Position numbers and translations under genes: made by a program. Below, in pieces: positions 27,896 to 36,921 of a stretch of DNA of 64,000 bases. Numbering within the stretch: the stretch's first letter is position 1; the number at the start of each line of letters is the position of its first letter. Below the pieces are notes generated by a model that was given only the letters and a program-made list of their open reading frames with translations, was not told where the DNA came from and searched no databases. This DNA is from Streptomyces albogriseolus (GTDB lineage: Bacteria; Actinomycetota; Actinomycetes; Streptomycetales; Streptomycetaceae). Location of the stretch: NCBI GenBank assembly GCA_014650475.1, contig BMVA01000015.1, forward strand, positions 143,345 through 207,344, read 5' to 3'.

Positions 27896-28630
27896 TCAGA
27901 GGCCGCGGTCCGCCCGCGACGCCACCGCGCGCTCCACGATCGCCTCCAGCTGTTCGTGGTGCGCGCCCTTCCAGTAGGCGCGCCCGCAGTCGGCGCACTG
28001 GGCGAACACGTCGTAGGTGCGGTGGGTGCCCTCCTTGAGCTGGTCGGAGACGTCCTCCTTGCCGGCCGCGCGCAGCAGCCCGTTGCAGGCGGTGCAGCGG
28101 GTCCAGGGCCGCAGCTCGGGGTCGAAGCGGTCGAGGACGTACGCCAGCTGCTCCTCGGGGCGGGTGCTGTAGACGAAGGCGCCCGCCCACAGCTCGCGGC
28201 GGCGCAGCAGGCCCCGGTCACGGCTGAGCATGACCCGCTTCTCGGCGGCCGAGCGGGCGGCCAGCGCGGGGTCGCCGATGTCGGTCGACTCGTACGCCGT
28301 GTCCACGCCCAGCAGCCGCAGCCGGCGGGCGAGGGTGCCGAGGTGGACGTCCAGCAGGAAGCGCAGGGGGGCGCCCGGTACCCGCTGCGGATGCGTGTGG
28401 GGGCGGACGGTCACCGACTCGCCGGCGGCGGGGACGTGCCCGGTGGGCGTCTCGCGGCCGTCCACCAGCAGGGCGCCGACCTCGGTCAGCGGGACGCCGA
28501 GGGACTCGACGACGTGGCCGAGGCTGGAGAAGCCGTCGGTGGCCGTCCGGAGGCCGCCCGTGGCGCGCGCCTGGGGGACGAAGACGAGCAGCTCGGGGGC
28601 GAACTCGACGTGGATCTCGGGACCGTTCAC
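27896..28630 (-). CDS. Mut7-C RNase-domain protein with ubiquitin-like N-terminus
   Basis: 244 aa, GTG start. Residues 5-80 form a ubiquitin/ThiS-like domain (LLVDGRETPTGHVPAAGESV). Residues about 88-240 are the Mut7-C PIN-like fold, with the acidic LLDVHLG (Asp94) and SRDRGLL (Asp138). A zinc ribbon has Cys179, Cys182, Cys212 and Cys215 (CTACNG and CADCGR). The fold is related to nucleases, so an RNase is predicted, but the substrate is unknown. Confidence 0.85.
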   Translation of the reverse strand: MNGPEIHVEFAPELLVFVPQARATGGLRTATDGFSSLGHVVESLGVPLTEVGALLVDGRETPTGHVPAAGESVTVRPHTHPQRVPGAPLRFLLDVHLGTLARRLRLLGVDTAYESTDIGDPALAARSAAEKRVMLSRDRGLLRRRELWAGAFVYSTRPEEQLAYVLDRFDPELRPWTRCTACNGLLRAAGKEDVSDQLKEGTHRTYDVFAQCADCGRAYWKGAHHEQLEAIVERAVASRADRGL

Positions 28631-28663
28631 CTGGTCAGGATGGCATGTCCGGTGCGGGCCGCC

Positions 28664-29305
28664 TCAGGGTTTCGCCGTGGGCAGCCCGTGCTCGATCACG
28701 TCGACCGCCCGGTCGGCCAGGTCGGCGTAGTCCTCCCGGTGACCGTGCTCGGCCCAGTACATCGTGGCCTCCAGCAGGCCGCCGACCAGGGACGTCGCGT
28801 GCACCCGCACCTCCAGGCCGTCCGGGTCGAGTCCGGTGCGGCCTGCGAGGGCCTCCGCGAGCAGCCGGCCGGTGTCCGTCAGGGTCTCCCGCATCCGTGC
28901 GCGGACCGCGGGGGCCTCCAGCATCAGCCGGGCGCGGAGCTCGGTGATCTCCGGCCGCTCGGTCATGGCGCGGCGGACGGCCGTGCGGATCACGTACCGG
29001 ACGGAGTCGGTCCAGGGTTCGTCGGCGGGCCGTGCGGCGAGTGCGGCGAGCAGCGGCTCGTCGTACTCGTCGGTGACGACGATGTCCTCCTTGGTGGGGA
29101 AGTAGCGGAAGACGGTCGACGGGGACACCTCGGCGCGCTCGGCGATCTGCTCGATCGTCGTGGCGTCGTACCCCTGCTCCTCGACCAGCGCGTAGGCGGC
29201 GCCGCGGATGGCCTGCCGCGTCTTGATCTTCTTGCGTTCGCGCAGTCCGGGGCGCGGCGGGGCGTCGGGGACGAGGGGGGATCGTGCGGCCGTCATGACG
29301 TTCAT
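28664..29305 (-). CDS. TetR family transcriptional regulator
   Basis: 213 aa. The helix-turn-helix lies in residues about 25-75: RKKIKTRQAIRGAAYALVEE, TTIEQIAERAEVSPSTVFRY and FPTKEDIV. The remaining helices form the variable ligand and dimer domain. It lies downstream of the hemolysin-III gene on the same strand, separated by a terminator, so it probably has its own transcript. It is the nearest candidate to bind the TACGG-N2-CCGTA site at the hemolysin-III promoter. An ATG nine bases downstream (MTAARS) is an equally possible start. Confidence 0.87.
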   Translation of the reverse strand: MNVMTAARSPLVPDAPPRPGLRERKKIKTRQAIRGAAYALVEEQGYDATTIEQIAERAEVSPSTVFRYFPTKEDIVVTDEYDEPLLAALAARPADEPWTDSVRYVIRTAVRRAMTERPEITELRARLMLEAPAVRARMRETLTDTGRLLAEALAGRTGLDPDGLEVRVHATSLVGGLLEATMYWAEHGHREDYADLADRAVDVIEHGLPTAKP

Positions 29306-29387
29306 TGTCGGGCACCGGCCTCGGCGCCCCGAGGGCCCGCAGGCGGCGGGGGCCGGCCGTGCGTGCCCGTGTGCCCGGGCACGGAAA

Positions 29388-29413
29388 AGGCCGCGGCGTC
29401 GGTGCCGCGGCCT
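29388..29413 (-). terminator. Intrinsic terminator after the hemolysin-III gene
   Basis: 10-bp stem (29388-29397 with 29404-29413) that, read on the minus strand, is followed by TTTT. It lies 35 bp past the stop codon of the hemolysin-III gene and before the TetR gene. Confidence 0.75.
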
Positions 29414-29447
29414 GCGTGCGGGGCGTGGGGCCGCCCCGGGTGTGCTC

Positions 29448-30161
29448 CTACGCGTGCTGGTAGGCCACCAGCGAGATTCCCACGTAGTGGGCGATGAAGG
29501 CGGCCAGGGTGAGGGAGTGGAACACCTCGTGGAAGCCGAACCAGCGAGGCGAGGGGTTGGGCTTCTTGATGCCGTAGACGATGCCGCCCGCGCTGTAGAG
29601 CAGGCCGCCGAGGACGACCAGGACGAGGACGGCGACGCCGCCGGTGCGCATGAAGTCCGGCAGGTAGAACACCGCGGCCCAGCCCATCGCGATGTAGCAC
29701 GGCGTGTAGAGCCAGCGCGGGGCGCCGACCCAGAAGACGCGGAAGAGTATCCCGGCGGCCGCGGCGGCCCAGATGCCCCACAGCAGCCAGCGGCCCTTGG
29801 ATTCGGGCAGCAGCAGGATCGTCAGCGGGGTGTAGGTGCCCGCGATGATCAGGAAGATGTTGGCGTGGTCGAGGCGGCGCAGCACGCCGTCCATACGGGG
29901 GCTCCAGTTGCCCCGGTGGTACAGCGCGCTCACACCGAAGAGCAGGCAGGCGGTCAGGGCGTACACGCCGCAGGCGAGGCGGCCCCGGGGGGAGTCCGCG
30001 AACGCGGTGAGGGCCAGCCCCGCGACCAGCGCGGCCGGGAACATGCCGAGGTGGAGCCAGCCGCGCAGCTTCGGTTTCACGGGGTGGGGCAGAGAGGTCG
30101 CCACCGGGCCCCGGCCTTCGGCCTGCGGGTCCTTGGGCGTGTCGGGGGCGAACGCAGTCAT
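29448..30161 (-). CDS. Hemolysin III / PAQR family membrane protein
   Basis: 237 aa with about seven membrane helices. PAQR signatures are present: FGVSALYHRGNW with the conserved Ser and His, RRLDHANIFLIIAGTYTPL with the Asp-His pair, and FHEVFHSLTLAAFIAHYVG with the C-terminal His residues. These motifs form a metal site thought to give PAQR proteins hydrolase-like (ceramidase-type) activity. Bacterial members are often called hemolysin III without proof of haemolysis and are linked to membrane lipid balance. The promoter region holds a TetR-like operator. Confidence 0.88.
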   Translation of the reverse strand: MTAFAPDTPKDPQAEGRGPVATSLPHPVKPKLRGWLHLGMFPAALVAGLALTAFADSPRGRLACGVYALTACLLFGVSALYHRGNWSPRMDGVLRRLDHANIFLIIAGTYTPLTILLLPESKGRWLLWGIWAAAAAGILFRVFWVGAPRWLYTPCYIAMGWAAVFYLPDFMRTGGVAVLVLVVLGGLLYSAGGIVYGIKKPNPSPRWFGFHEVFHSLTLAAFIAHYVGISLVAYQHA

Positions 30162-30171
30162 GCCCGCATGG

Positions 30172-30191
30172 TACCTACGGCACCGTAAGTT
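30172..30191. promoter_or_regulatory. TetR-like operator at the hemolysin-III promoter
   Basis: TACGG-CA-CCGTA (30176-30187) has perfect 5-bp arms, with further partial symmetry (GTAC... and ...GTTAC) on both sides. It lies 11-26 bp upstream of the hemolysin-III start. TetR regulators of lipid genes in actinobacteria bind similar TACGGTACCGTA-type sites. The neighbouring TetR gene is the obvious candidate. Confidence 0.5.
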
Positions 30192-30489
30192 ACACCTCTG
30201 GGTGTCCTGTTGGACCGCGCGAAGTGGCCATCCTCTCATGCCGGCCCCGCGCCCGCCGTCACGCAAAGAATCGGTTTCGTTCACTCAATGTGCGCGTAAA
30301 GCCGCACGACAACCGTGGTCAGCGTCACGTTGCTCACCTGTGCGGCCCTCTGGACAGATGGGCGCACACGTCGGATGATCAAATGAGTGCGGTCGACACC
30401 GGATGAGCGCCAAAGTCACCACTTTCAGCATCCGGGTCGCAGCCCCCACGGGGCCTCCAACCACAAAAACCCCTCATTTAGGAGCAAAC
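30192..30489. other. Divergent intergenic region upstream of pckG
   Basis: About 300 bases that must contain the pckG promoter and leader. The only clear element is AGGAG at 30480-30484, five bases before the pckG GTG. I see no gene and no confident -35/-10 pair. Confidence 0.45.
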
Positions 30490-32310
30490 GTGGCGCGCGA
30501 CATCGCGGAACCCGGCGTCCCCACCACCCACCAGGGACTGATCTCCTGGGTCAACGAGATCGCAGAGCTGACGCAGCCGGACAACGTGGTCTGGTGCGAC
30601 GGCTCGGAAGCCGAGTACGAGCGCCTGTGCGGGGAGCTCGTCGACAAGGGCACGTTCACCAGGCTCGACCCGGTCAAGCGCCCCAACTCCTACTACGCCG
30701 CCTCCGACCCGACCGACGTCGCCCGGGTCGAGGACCGGACGTTCATCTGCTCCGAGAAGGAGGAGGACGCCGGCCCGACCAACCACTGGAAGGCCCCCGC
30801 CGAGATGCGGGAGATCTTCCAGGGCGAGAAGGGCGTCTTCCGCGGCTCCATGCGCGGCCGCACCATGTACGTCGTCCCCTTCTGCATGGGCCCGCTCGGC
30901 TCGCCGCTGTCCGCGCTCGGCGTGGAGATCACCGACTCCGCGTACGTCGCCGTCTCCATGCGCACCATGACCCGCATGGGGCAGCCCGTCCTCGACGAGC
31001 TCGGCGACGACGGCTTCTTCGTCAAGGCCGTGCACTCCGTCGGCGCCCCGCTGGAGCCCGGCCAGGAGGACGTCCCCTGGCCCTGCAACCAGACCAAGTA
31101 CATCTCGCACTTCCCCGAGGACCGCGAGATCTGGTCCTACGGCTCCGGCTACGGCGGCAACGCCCTGCTCGGCAAGAAGTGCTACGCCCTGCGCATCGCG
31201 TCCGTCATGGCCCGCGACGAGGGCTGGCTCGCCGAGCACATGCTGATCCTCAAGCTCACCCCGCCGCAGGGGGAGAGCAAGTACGTCGCCGCGGCCTTCC
31301 CGTCCGCCTGCGGCAAGACCAACCTCGCCATGCTGGAGCCGACGATCTCCGGCTGGACCGTCGAGACCATCGGCGACGACATCGCCTGGATGCGCTTCGG
31401 CGAGGACGGCCGCCTCTACGCGATCAACCCCGAGGCCGGCTTCTTCGGCGTCGCGCCCGGTACCGGCGAGCACACCAACGCCAACGCCATGAAGACCCTG
31501 TGGGGCAACGCGGTCTTCACCAACGTCGCCCTCACCGACGACGGCGACGTGTGGTGGGAGGGCATGACGGAGGAGACCCCGGCCCACCTCACCGACTGGA
31601 AGGGCAACGACTGGACGCCGGAGTCGGAGACCCCGGCGGCCCACCCCAACGCCCGCTTCACGGTGCCCGCGGCGCAGTGCCCGATCATCGCTCCCGAGTG
31701 GGAGGACCCCAAGGGGGTGCCGATCTCGGCGATCCTCTTCGGCGGGCGCCGCGCCACGGCCGTGCCGCTGGTCACGGAGTCCTTCGACTGGAACCACGGC
31801 GTCTTCCTCGGCGCCAACGTGGCCTCCGAGAAGACCGCCGCCGCCGAGGGCAAGGTCGGCGAGCTGCGCCGCGACCCGTTCGCCATGCTGCCGTTCTGCG
31901 GCTACAACATGGGCGACTACATGGCCCACTGGATCGACGTGGCGAAGGACAAGAACCCGTCCAAGCTGCCGAAGATCTACTACGTCAACTGGTTCCGCAA
32001 GGACGACAAGGGCCGCTTCGTCTGGCCCGGCTTCGGCGAGAACTCCCGCGTCCTGAAGTGGATCGTGGAGCGCCTGGCGGGCACGGCGGAGGGCGTCGAG
32101 ACCCCGATCGGCGTCCTGCCGACGAAGGACGCCCTCGACACGGACGGCCTCGGCCTCTCCGACAGCGACCTGGACTTCCTGCTCACCGTGGACAAGGAGG
32201 TGTGGCGCGAGGAGGCCGCCCTGGTCCCCGAGCACCTCAACACCTTCGGCGACCACACCCCGAAGGAGCTGTGGGACCAGTACCACGCGCTGGTGAAGCG
32301 CCTGGGCTGA
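30490..32310 (+). CDS. pckG: Phosphoenolpyruvate carboxykinase (GTP)
   Basis: 606 aa. It converts oxaloacetate and GTP to phosphoenolpyruvate, GDP and CO2, linking the TCA cycle to gluconeogenesis in the cytosol. The kinase P-loop [11 protein letters not shown] contains the hyper-reactive Cys274 and Lys276. PEP and oxaloacetate binding residues sit in [20 protein letters not shown] and [16 protein letters not shown]. The guanine-specific region is present near [14 protein letters not shown], and GDDIAWM provides metal ligands. GTG with AGGAG five bases upstream is the start. It is monocistronic, closed by a long hairpin. Confidence 0.96.
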   Translation: MARDIAEPGVPTTHQGLISWVNEIAELTQPDNVVWCDGSEAEYERLCGELVDKGTFTRLDPVKRPNSYYAASDPTDVARVEDRTFICSEKEEDAGPTNHWKAPAEMREIFQGEKGVFRGSMRGRTMYVVPFCMGPLGSPLSALGVEITDSAYVAVSMRTMTRMGQPVLDELGDDGFFVKAVHSVGAPLEPGQEDVPWPCNQTKYISHFPEDREIWSYGSGYGGNALLGKKCYALRIASVMARDEGWLAEHMLILKLTPPQGESKYVAAAFPSACGKTNLAMLEPTISGWTVETIGDDIAWMRFGEDGRLYAINPEAGFFGVAPGTGEHTNANAMKTLWGNAVFTNVALTDDGDVWWEGMTEETPAHLTDWKGNDWTPESETPAAHPNARFTVPAAQCPIIAPEWEDPKGVPISAILFGGRRATAVPLVTESFDWNHGVFLGANVASEKTAAAEGKVGELRRDPFAMLPFCGYNMGDYMAHWIDVAKDKNPSKLPKIYYVNWFRKDDKGRFVWPGFGENSRVLKWIVERLAGTAEGVETPIGVLPTKDALDTDGLGLSDSDLDFLLTVDKEVWREEAALVPEHLNTFGDHTPKELWDQYHALVKRLG

Positions 32311-32426
32311 CCGCCCGCACGGACCCCGCGGCCGGCCGGGATGAGGATGCCCTGACCAGCGATCGTCACGATCCGGCCGGCCGCGGAACACACCGGCGGG
32401 GCCCGTACAACGGTGTGCGGGCTCCT

Positions 32427-32480
32427 GGGCCTGCCGCCCTCCCCTCCACCCGCCCCGGCGGAGGGGACGACGGCAGGCCC
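32427..32480 (+). terminator. Compound hairpin downstream of pckG
   Basis: Outer 10-bp stem (32427-32436 with 32471-32480) and an inner 7-bp stem (32441-32447 with 32460-32466). It lies 117 bp after the pckG stop in the gap before the next same-strand gene. Confidence 0.6.
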
Positions 32481-32602
32481 TCGCCATGTCGTGCCCGTCC
32501 CGCGTGTTCTCCTTGCCTCTTGGATCTTCACGGTTGTTCCATGTCCTCCACGGGTGTCTCACCTGACGCGTGAGACCTCAACACAGCCTGTGGGGGGCAC
32601 AG

Positions 32603-34378
32603 TTGAATACAGCACACCGTCCGGGACGCCTCGCGGCCGCCGTCCTCGCCGCCGCACTCGCCGGGACCGGACTCACCGTCGCCGCCGCGCCCGCGGCGCA
32701 CGCGGCGGCCTCCGACGCCGTGGTCAAGCTGCCGATGTCCTCGTTCTCGGCACTGGCCGTCGACAACGTCCACCGGCAGGTCTTCGTCGCCGACAGCAAC
32801 ACCGGCTACGCCTACAACTCCGGCACGGTCGCCGTCTACAGCTTCACGGGCGAGCGCCTGGCGACGATCACCACCAACCAGAAGCACGTCTCCGGCCTGG
32901 CGGTCAGCGACGACGGCAGCAAGGTGTACGTCGGACTGCGCGACCGCATCGACGCCATCGACACCACCACCTACCAGCAGACCTTCGTCGCCAACACCTA
33001 CACCGACATGTGCGGCCGCGATCTCGCCCACTCCGGCGGCCAGCTGTACGTCACGACGCCGTACGCGCAGTACCCGGGGGAGTGCGCCGGCTCCAGCACC
33101 TACGTGGACGCCGTCGTCGACGGCGCCTACCAGCGCACCGGCTGGAACGACTCCGGCGACCTCCAGCTCGAGTCCGGACCCGGCAACCGGATGCTCATGG
33201 GCCAGCCGCGCACCGCGAGCGCGCCCAACCCCTTCGTCACGGTGTTCGACACCAGCGGCGACAGCCTCGTCCGCAATGCCGCGCGCCGCTTCGCCGACAG
33301 CGAGGGCAAGGGAGCCCTGGACTTCAAGGACATGGCGTTCTCCGCGGACGGCACCAAGGTCGCCGTGGCCGACGCGGCGTTCGGCACCCGGCTGCTGAAC
33401 GCCGACGACCTGTCCGACGCGCCGGCCGGCTACCGGGCGCTGCCGTCCGGCGCCTCCGCCAGCGCGGTCGCCTTCAGCGGCGACGGGAAGTACATCGCGC
33501 GCGGCGCCTCGGCCACCGGCTCGACCCCGGACCTGCTGGTGCAGCCGGCCGACCCCGCCGACTCCACGCCGCCGCTGGAGTTCGTCTTCGAGGGCAGCCT
33601 CGACGGCGACCGGGTCGCCCCGCGCGGCATGGAGTGGTCGGCCGACGGCTCCCGCCTGTTCGCGGTCACCGCGAACACCTCCGGCAGTCAGTACTGGCTG
33701 CACATCGTCCAGCCCCCGGCCGTCCAGTACGAGGTCCGCCTCGACGGGACGCCGACGCACAGCCCCGCCCAGGCCGTCGCGGGGGAGCCGCTGTCGGTGC
33801 GGGGCCGGCTGGAGTACGACGGACCGGCGCCCGCCGAGCCGATGAAGGTCACGGCGACCCGCACGGACGCGAACGGCACCCGTGACCTGGGCACCTTCAC
33901 CGTCAGGGAGGACGGCTCCTACACCGTCCTCGACGAGCCCGACCTGGTGGGCGACGCCACCTACACCGTCTCCTACCTCGGCGACCTCACCCACCGCCCG
34001 GCCACCGACGTCACCCACACCGTGTCCGTCGGCAAGGCCGCCAGCTCGATCGCGCTGACCGCCCCGGCGGAGGCCTCGATGAGCACCGGCGTCGAGATCA
34101 CCGGCACCTTCACCGCCCAGGGCAAGGCGCTGCCGGACCGGGCGGTGCTGAAGGTCGAGCGCACCGACCGGCTCGGCACCGGCACCCTGTCGTCGGTGAC
34201 GGTCGCCGCGGACGGCACCTTCACCGTCAACGACATCCCGCGCACCCGGCGGGAGACCACCTACCGGCTGAGCTGGCAGGGCGACGACCTGCACGAGGGC
34301 GCGACGGCGTCGGCGACGGTGTACGTGACCGCTGACGCGCTGACCCGTCGGGTACCCCTCTCGGCAACGCGGTCGTGA
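32603..34378 (+). CDS. Secreted beta-propeller protein with Ig-like repeats
   Basis: 591 aa. A TTG start is supported by GGGGGG five bases upstream; a GTG at 32570 would lengthen the signal peptide. The signal peptide (LNTAHRPGRLAAAVLAAALA... to AAHAA, about 1-35) directs export. Residues about 45-375 look like a YVTN/WD-like propeller: LAVDNVHRQVFVAD, GLAVSDDGSKVYVGL, DMAFSADGTKVAVAD, VAFSGDGKYIARG and MEWSADGSRLFAV. Residues about 380-585 hold two Ig-like beta domains with matching phrases (GTFTVREDGSYTV and VTVAADGTFTVND). No catalytic residues are evident. It is probably a surface or matrix protein of unknown binding partner. Confidence 0.85.
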   Translation: MNTAHRPGRLAAAVLAAALAGTGLTVAAAPAAHAAASDAVVKLPMSSFSALAVDNVHRQVFVADSNTGYAYNSGTVAVYSFTGERLATITTNQKHVSGLAVSDDGSKVYVGLRDRIDAIDTTTYQQTFVANTYTDMCGRDLAHSGGQLYVTTPYAQYPGECAGSSTYVDAVVDGAYQRTGWNDSGDLQLESGPGNRMLMGQPRTASAPNPFVTVFDTSGDSLVRNAARRFADSEGKGALDFKDMAFSADGTKVAVADAAFGTRLLNADDLSDAPAGYRALPSGASASAVAFSGDGKYIARGASATGSTPDLLVQPADPADSTPPLEFVFEGSLDGDRVAPRGMEWSADGSRLFAVTANTSGSQYWLHIVQPPAVQYEVRLDGTPTHSPAQAVAGEPLSVRGRLEYDGPAPAEPMKVTATRTDANGTRDLGTFTVREDGSYTVLDEPDLVGDATYTVSYLGDLTHRPATDVTHTVSVGKAASSIALTAPAEASMSTGVEITGTFTAQGKALPDRAVLKVERTDRLGTGTLSSVTVAADGTFTVNDIPRTRRETTYRLSWQGDDLHEGATASATVYVTADALTRRVPLSATRS

Positions 34379-34396
34379 CGGATCGCGCCCGGCCTC

Positions 34397-34437
34397 GTTC
34401 TTAGGGATGTACTTCTAAGAGGTACGTCTCTAAGAAC
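34397..34437. promoter_or_regulatory. Long palindrome just upstream of the ATPase-nuclease gene
   Basis: GTTCTTAGGGATGTAC (34397-34412) and GTACGTCTCTAAGAAC (34422-34437) form a 16-bp inverted repeat. It has two positions that become G-U pairs in RNA and a nine-base centre. TCTAAGA-like units occur in the centre and the right arm. It ends one base before the ribosome binding region of the gene at 34449, and it is the only AT-rich patch nearby. It may be an operator or an RNA hairpin that gates translation. It could also terminate the preceding gene. Confidence 0.6.
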
Positions 34438-34448
34438 GGGGAGGTGCC

Positions 34449-35939
34449 GTGGTCCGCCACACAGCGCGCAGTCTGCCGAGGCCGCCGGACATGTTCGACC
34501 GGGAGTGGGAGTGGAGCGAGCTGACCGCCTTCGCGACGAGTGAGGGCACCGGGCCCCGGCTCGGTGTCGTGTCGGGCCGTCGTCGGCAGGGCAAGAGTTT
34601 CCTGCTTCAGGCGCTGGCGGACGCCACCGACGGCTTCTACTACGCGGCGGTCGAGGCATCGGCGACCGAGTCCCTGCACCTGTTGGGCGAGGCGGTCGCA
34701 CGCTTCACCGGAGCCGCCGTCCCGCCCCGGCCGGCGAACTGGGACCAGGCCCTTGAGCTGCTCTTCGAGCTCGCGGCGGACCGGCCGTTGCCCGTGGTGA
34801 TCGACGAGTTCCCCTACCTCGTGCGGAACGCCCCCGCTCTGCCGTCCCAGCTGCAGGCCGCCCTCGGGGTGCGCTCCGAGCGGCACCGCAAGGAGCGGCC
34901 CCGGATCCTGCTGTGCGGCAGCGCGATGTCCTTCATGGGCGGACTGCTCTCCGGCGCCTCCCCGCTCTACGGCCGGGCAGGCCTCGACCTCGTGGTCCAC
35001 TCCCTCGGCTTCCGTGAGGCCGCCGAGTTCTGGGGCATCCGGGACCCGCGGCTCGCGGTGCTCGTCCACGCCATTGTCGGAGGCACCCCCGCGTACCGAC
35101 GGGAGTTCGTCGACGACGACGTACCGGACGGCCCCGACGACTTCGACGCCTGGGTCTGCCGGACCGTACTCAACCCGGCCCGGCCCATCCACGGTGAGGC
35201 ACCGTATCTGCTGGCCGCCGAGCCGGACCTGCGCAACCGGTCCCTGTATCACTCGGTGCTCGCCGCCGTGGCGAGCGGCAACCGCACCAGTGGCGGCATC
35301 GCGAGCGCGGTGGGCCGCAGAGCCACGGACATCTCGCTGCCGCTGTCCGTCCTGAGGAACTGCGGTCTGCTGACCGCCGAGCCCGACGCCTTCCGCGCCA
35401 ACCGCACCACCTACCACGTCGCGGAGCCGCTGATCACCTTCCACCACGCCGTCGTCCGCCCCGAGACGGCATCACTCAGCCGCCGCCGAGGCGCGGCCAG
35501 GATGTGGGAACACAGCCGGCCCACGTTCCTCAGCAAGGTCGTCGGTCCGCACTTCGAGCGGCTGTGCCGTGAGTGGGTGGAGTGGCACGCGGACCCCGCG
35601 ACCTTCGGGGGCATGCCGATCCAGGTCGCCTCCGGGACCGTCGCCGACCCGGTGAACCGGACCTCCCTCGAGGCCGATGTCGTGGTACACGGAGCGATCG
35701 GCCAGGACCAGGGCATCCTGCTGTCCGTCGGCGAAGCCAAGTGGCACAAGGTCATGCACCTCGGACACCTCCAACGCCTGCGCCGCATGCTGGGGCTGCT
35801 GGAGGCGCGAGGCGTGGACACCACCCATGCCCGACCCGCCTGCTACAGCGGGGCCGGATTCGATCCCGAACTGCGCGCGGCCGAGGAGCGGGGAGAGGTC
35901 GTCCTCGTCGACCTGCACCGGCTGTACCACGGTTCCTGA
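34449..35939 (+). CDS. AAA/STAND ATPase fused to PD-(D/E)XK-like domain (DUF234 type)
   Basis: 496 aa, GTG start with GGGGAGG upstream. Residues 16-190 form an archaeal-type ATPase: Walker A GRRRQGKS (43-50), Walker B VVIDE (116-120), and sensor region ILLCGSAMSFMGGLLSG. A winged-helix region follows (about 265-335, ASAVGRRATDISLPLSVLRN). The C-terminal domain (about 355-496) has the order Glu370, Asp410 (SLEADVVV) and Glu429-Ala-Lys431 (GEAKW), the PD-(D/E)XK nuclease pattern. Genes of this kind are mobile-element-like or defence-associated in archaea and actinobacteria, but the function is not established. It stands alone behind a striking palindrome. Confidence 0.8.
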   Translation: MVRHTARSLPRPPDMFDREWEWSELTAFATSEGTGPRLGVVSGRRRQGKSFLLQALADATDGFYYAAVEASATESLHLLGEAVARFTGAAVPPRPANWDQALELLFELAADRPLPVVIDEFPYLVRNAPALPSQLQAALGVRSERHRKERPRILLCGSAMSFMGGLLSGASPLYGRAGLDLVVHSLGFREAAEFWGIRDPRLAVLVHAIVGGTPAYRREFVDDDVPDGPDDFDAWVCRTVLNPARPIHGEAPYLLAAEPDLRNRSLYHSVLAAVASGNRTSGGIASAVGRRATDISLPLSVLRNCGLLTAEPDAFRANRTTYHVAEPLITFHHAVVRPETASLSRRRGAARMWEHSRPTFLSKVVGPHFERLCREWVEWHADPATFGGMPIQVASGTVADPVNRTSLEADVVVHGAIGQDQGILLSVGEAKWHKVMHLGHLQRLRRMLGLLEARGVDTTHARPACYSGAGFDPELRAAEERGEVVLVDLHRLYHGS

Positions 35940-36041
35940 GGCCCGGGGCACACCGGCTCGGATCGGGCGGCGGCGCTTCGTTCCGGTGGACGCGCGGCCA
36001 GGTGAAGCGGCGTGGGTCGTGCCGAGGGCGCTGTGGTGTCG

Positions 36042-36773
36042 TCAGGTGAGGTGCCGGGTGAAGAACCGTACGCTGCTGTCCAGTTCGTGAGCCGGCAGCT
36101 CGGCGTGTGCGCCGGGGTTGGCGTGCAGGGTCTTCTCGGCCGAGGCGAAGGCGTCGAACAGGGCCAGGCTCTGGGAGCGCGGGACCCGTTCGTCGTCCCA
36201 CTGGACCAGGAACTCCACCGGCACGGTGATCCGCGCGGCGGCCTCGGCCGTGGCGTGCGCCCCGCCCAGACCCAGCACGGCCGCCCGCACCCGGGGTTCC
36301 GCGGCGACGAAGGGGACGCCGAGCCCGCAGCCCAGCGACACGCCCCAGTAGCCCACCGGGCCGGGGCCGACGTGGTCGGCCTCCTGGACGGCGTCCAGGA
36401 CCGCCCGCCACTCCGGGACGGTCCGGCGGGCGACGCGTGCCTGGAACTCGGCGATCAGCGGCGCCAGTTCCTCGCCGGATGCCACGCGGGCCTGGTTACC
36501 GGTGGCGATCCGGTCCAGCCCCTCGTCCTTCGGCCGGTCGCCGTGGGCGGGCACATCGACCGCCACCACCGCGAAACCGCACGCGGCCACGAAGCGACGG
36601 GCATGGAGCAGGACGTCGGGGGCCTTCTTGTGGTGGCCCCCACCGTGCCCGATCAGAATCAGGGGACGCGTACCGGTGGCGCCTTCCGGCGTCCACAGCA
36701 CACCGGGGATCTCACCGAGGGTGAAGAGCTGCTCGGACACGCCGACGGACGACGTGCGAGAGGTGAAGCGCAT
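36042..36773 (-). CDS. Alpha/beta hydrolase (dienelactone hydrolase-like)
   Basis: 243 aa, cytoplasmic. The nucleophile is Ser146 in GYWGVSLGCG. The acid is in VQWDDERVP (about residue 205), and the His is in NPGAHAELPAHE (about residue 228), so the triad looks complete. The early glycine turn IGHGGGHHKK carries the oxyanion hole. The substrate is unknown; relatives act on esters or xenobiotics. The start MRFTSRTSS was chosen because the upstream extension lacks family resemblance. It is convergent with the ATPase gene. Confidence 0.82.
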   Translation of the reverse strand: MRFTSRTSSVGVSEQLFTLGEIPGVLWTPEGATGTRPLILIGHGGGHHKKAPDVLLHARRFVAACGFAVVAVDVPAHGDRPKDEGLDRIATGNQARVASGEELAPLIAEFQARVARRTVPEWRAVLDAVQEADHVGPGPVGYWGVSLGCGLGVPFVAAEPRVRAAVLGLGGAHATAEAAARITVPVEFLVQWDDERVPRSQSLALFDAFASAEKTLHANPGAHAELPAHELDSSVRFFTRHLT

Positions 36774-36921
36774 GGCGTTGCAAGCCTTTCGGGATGCCTC
36801 TGCGGGCACTCCCTAAGCCGCGCACGGGAGGGAGCCCCGACCTGTCACAGCGTGGATCGGACTCACCTCCTCGGTTTGCGGGAACGCACAACGGCACCGA
36901 ACCTAACAGGCGGGGCCGTCA

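Noticed and set aside
32570-32602. GTG at 32570 as the start of the beta-propeller protein
   Set aside because: The TTG at 32603 has a strong ribosome binding site and gives a normal signal peptide; the longer form does not.
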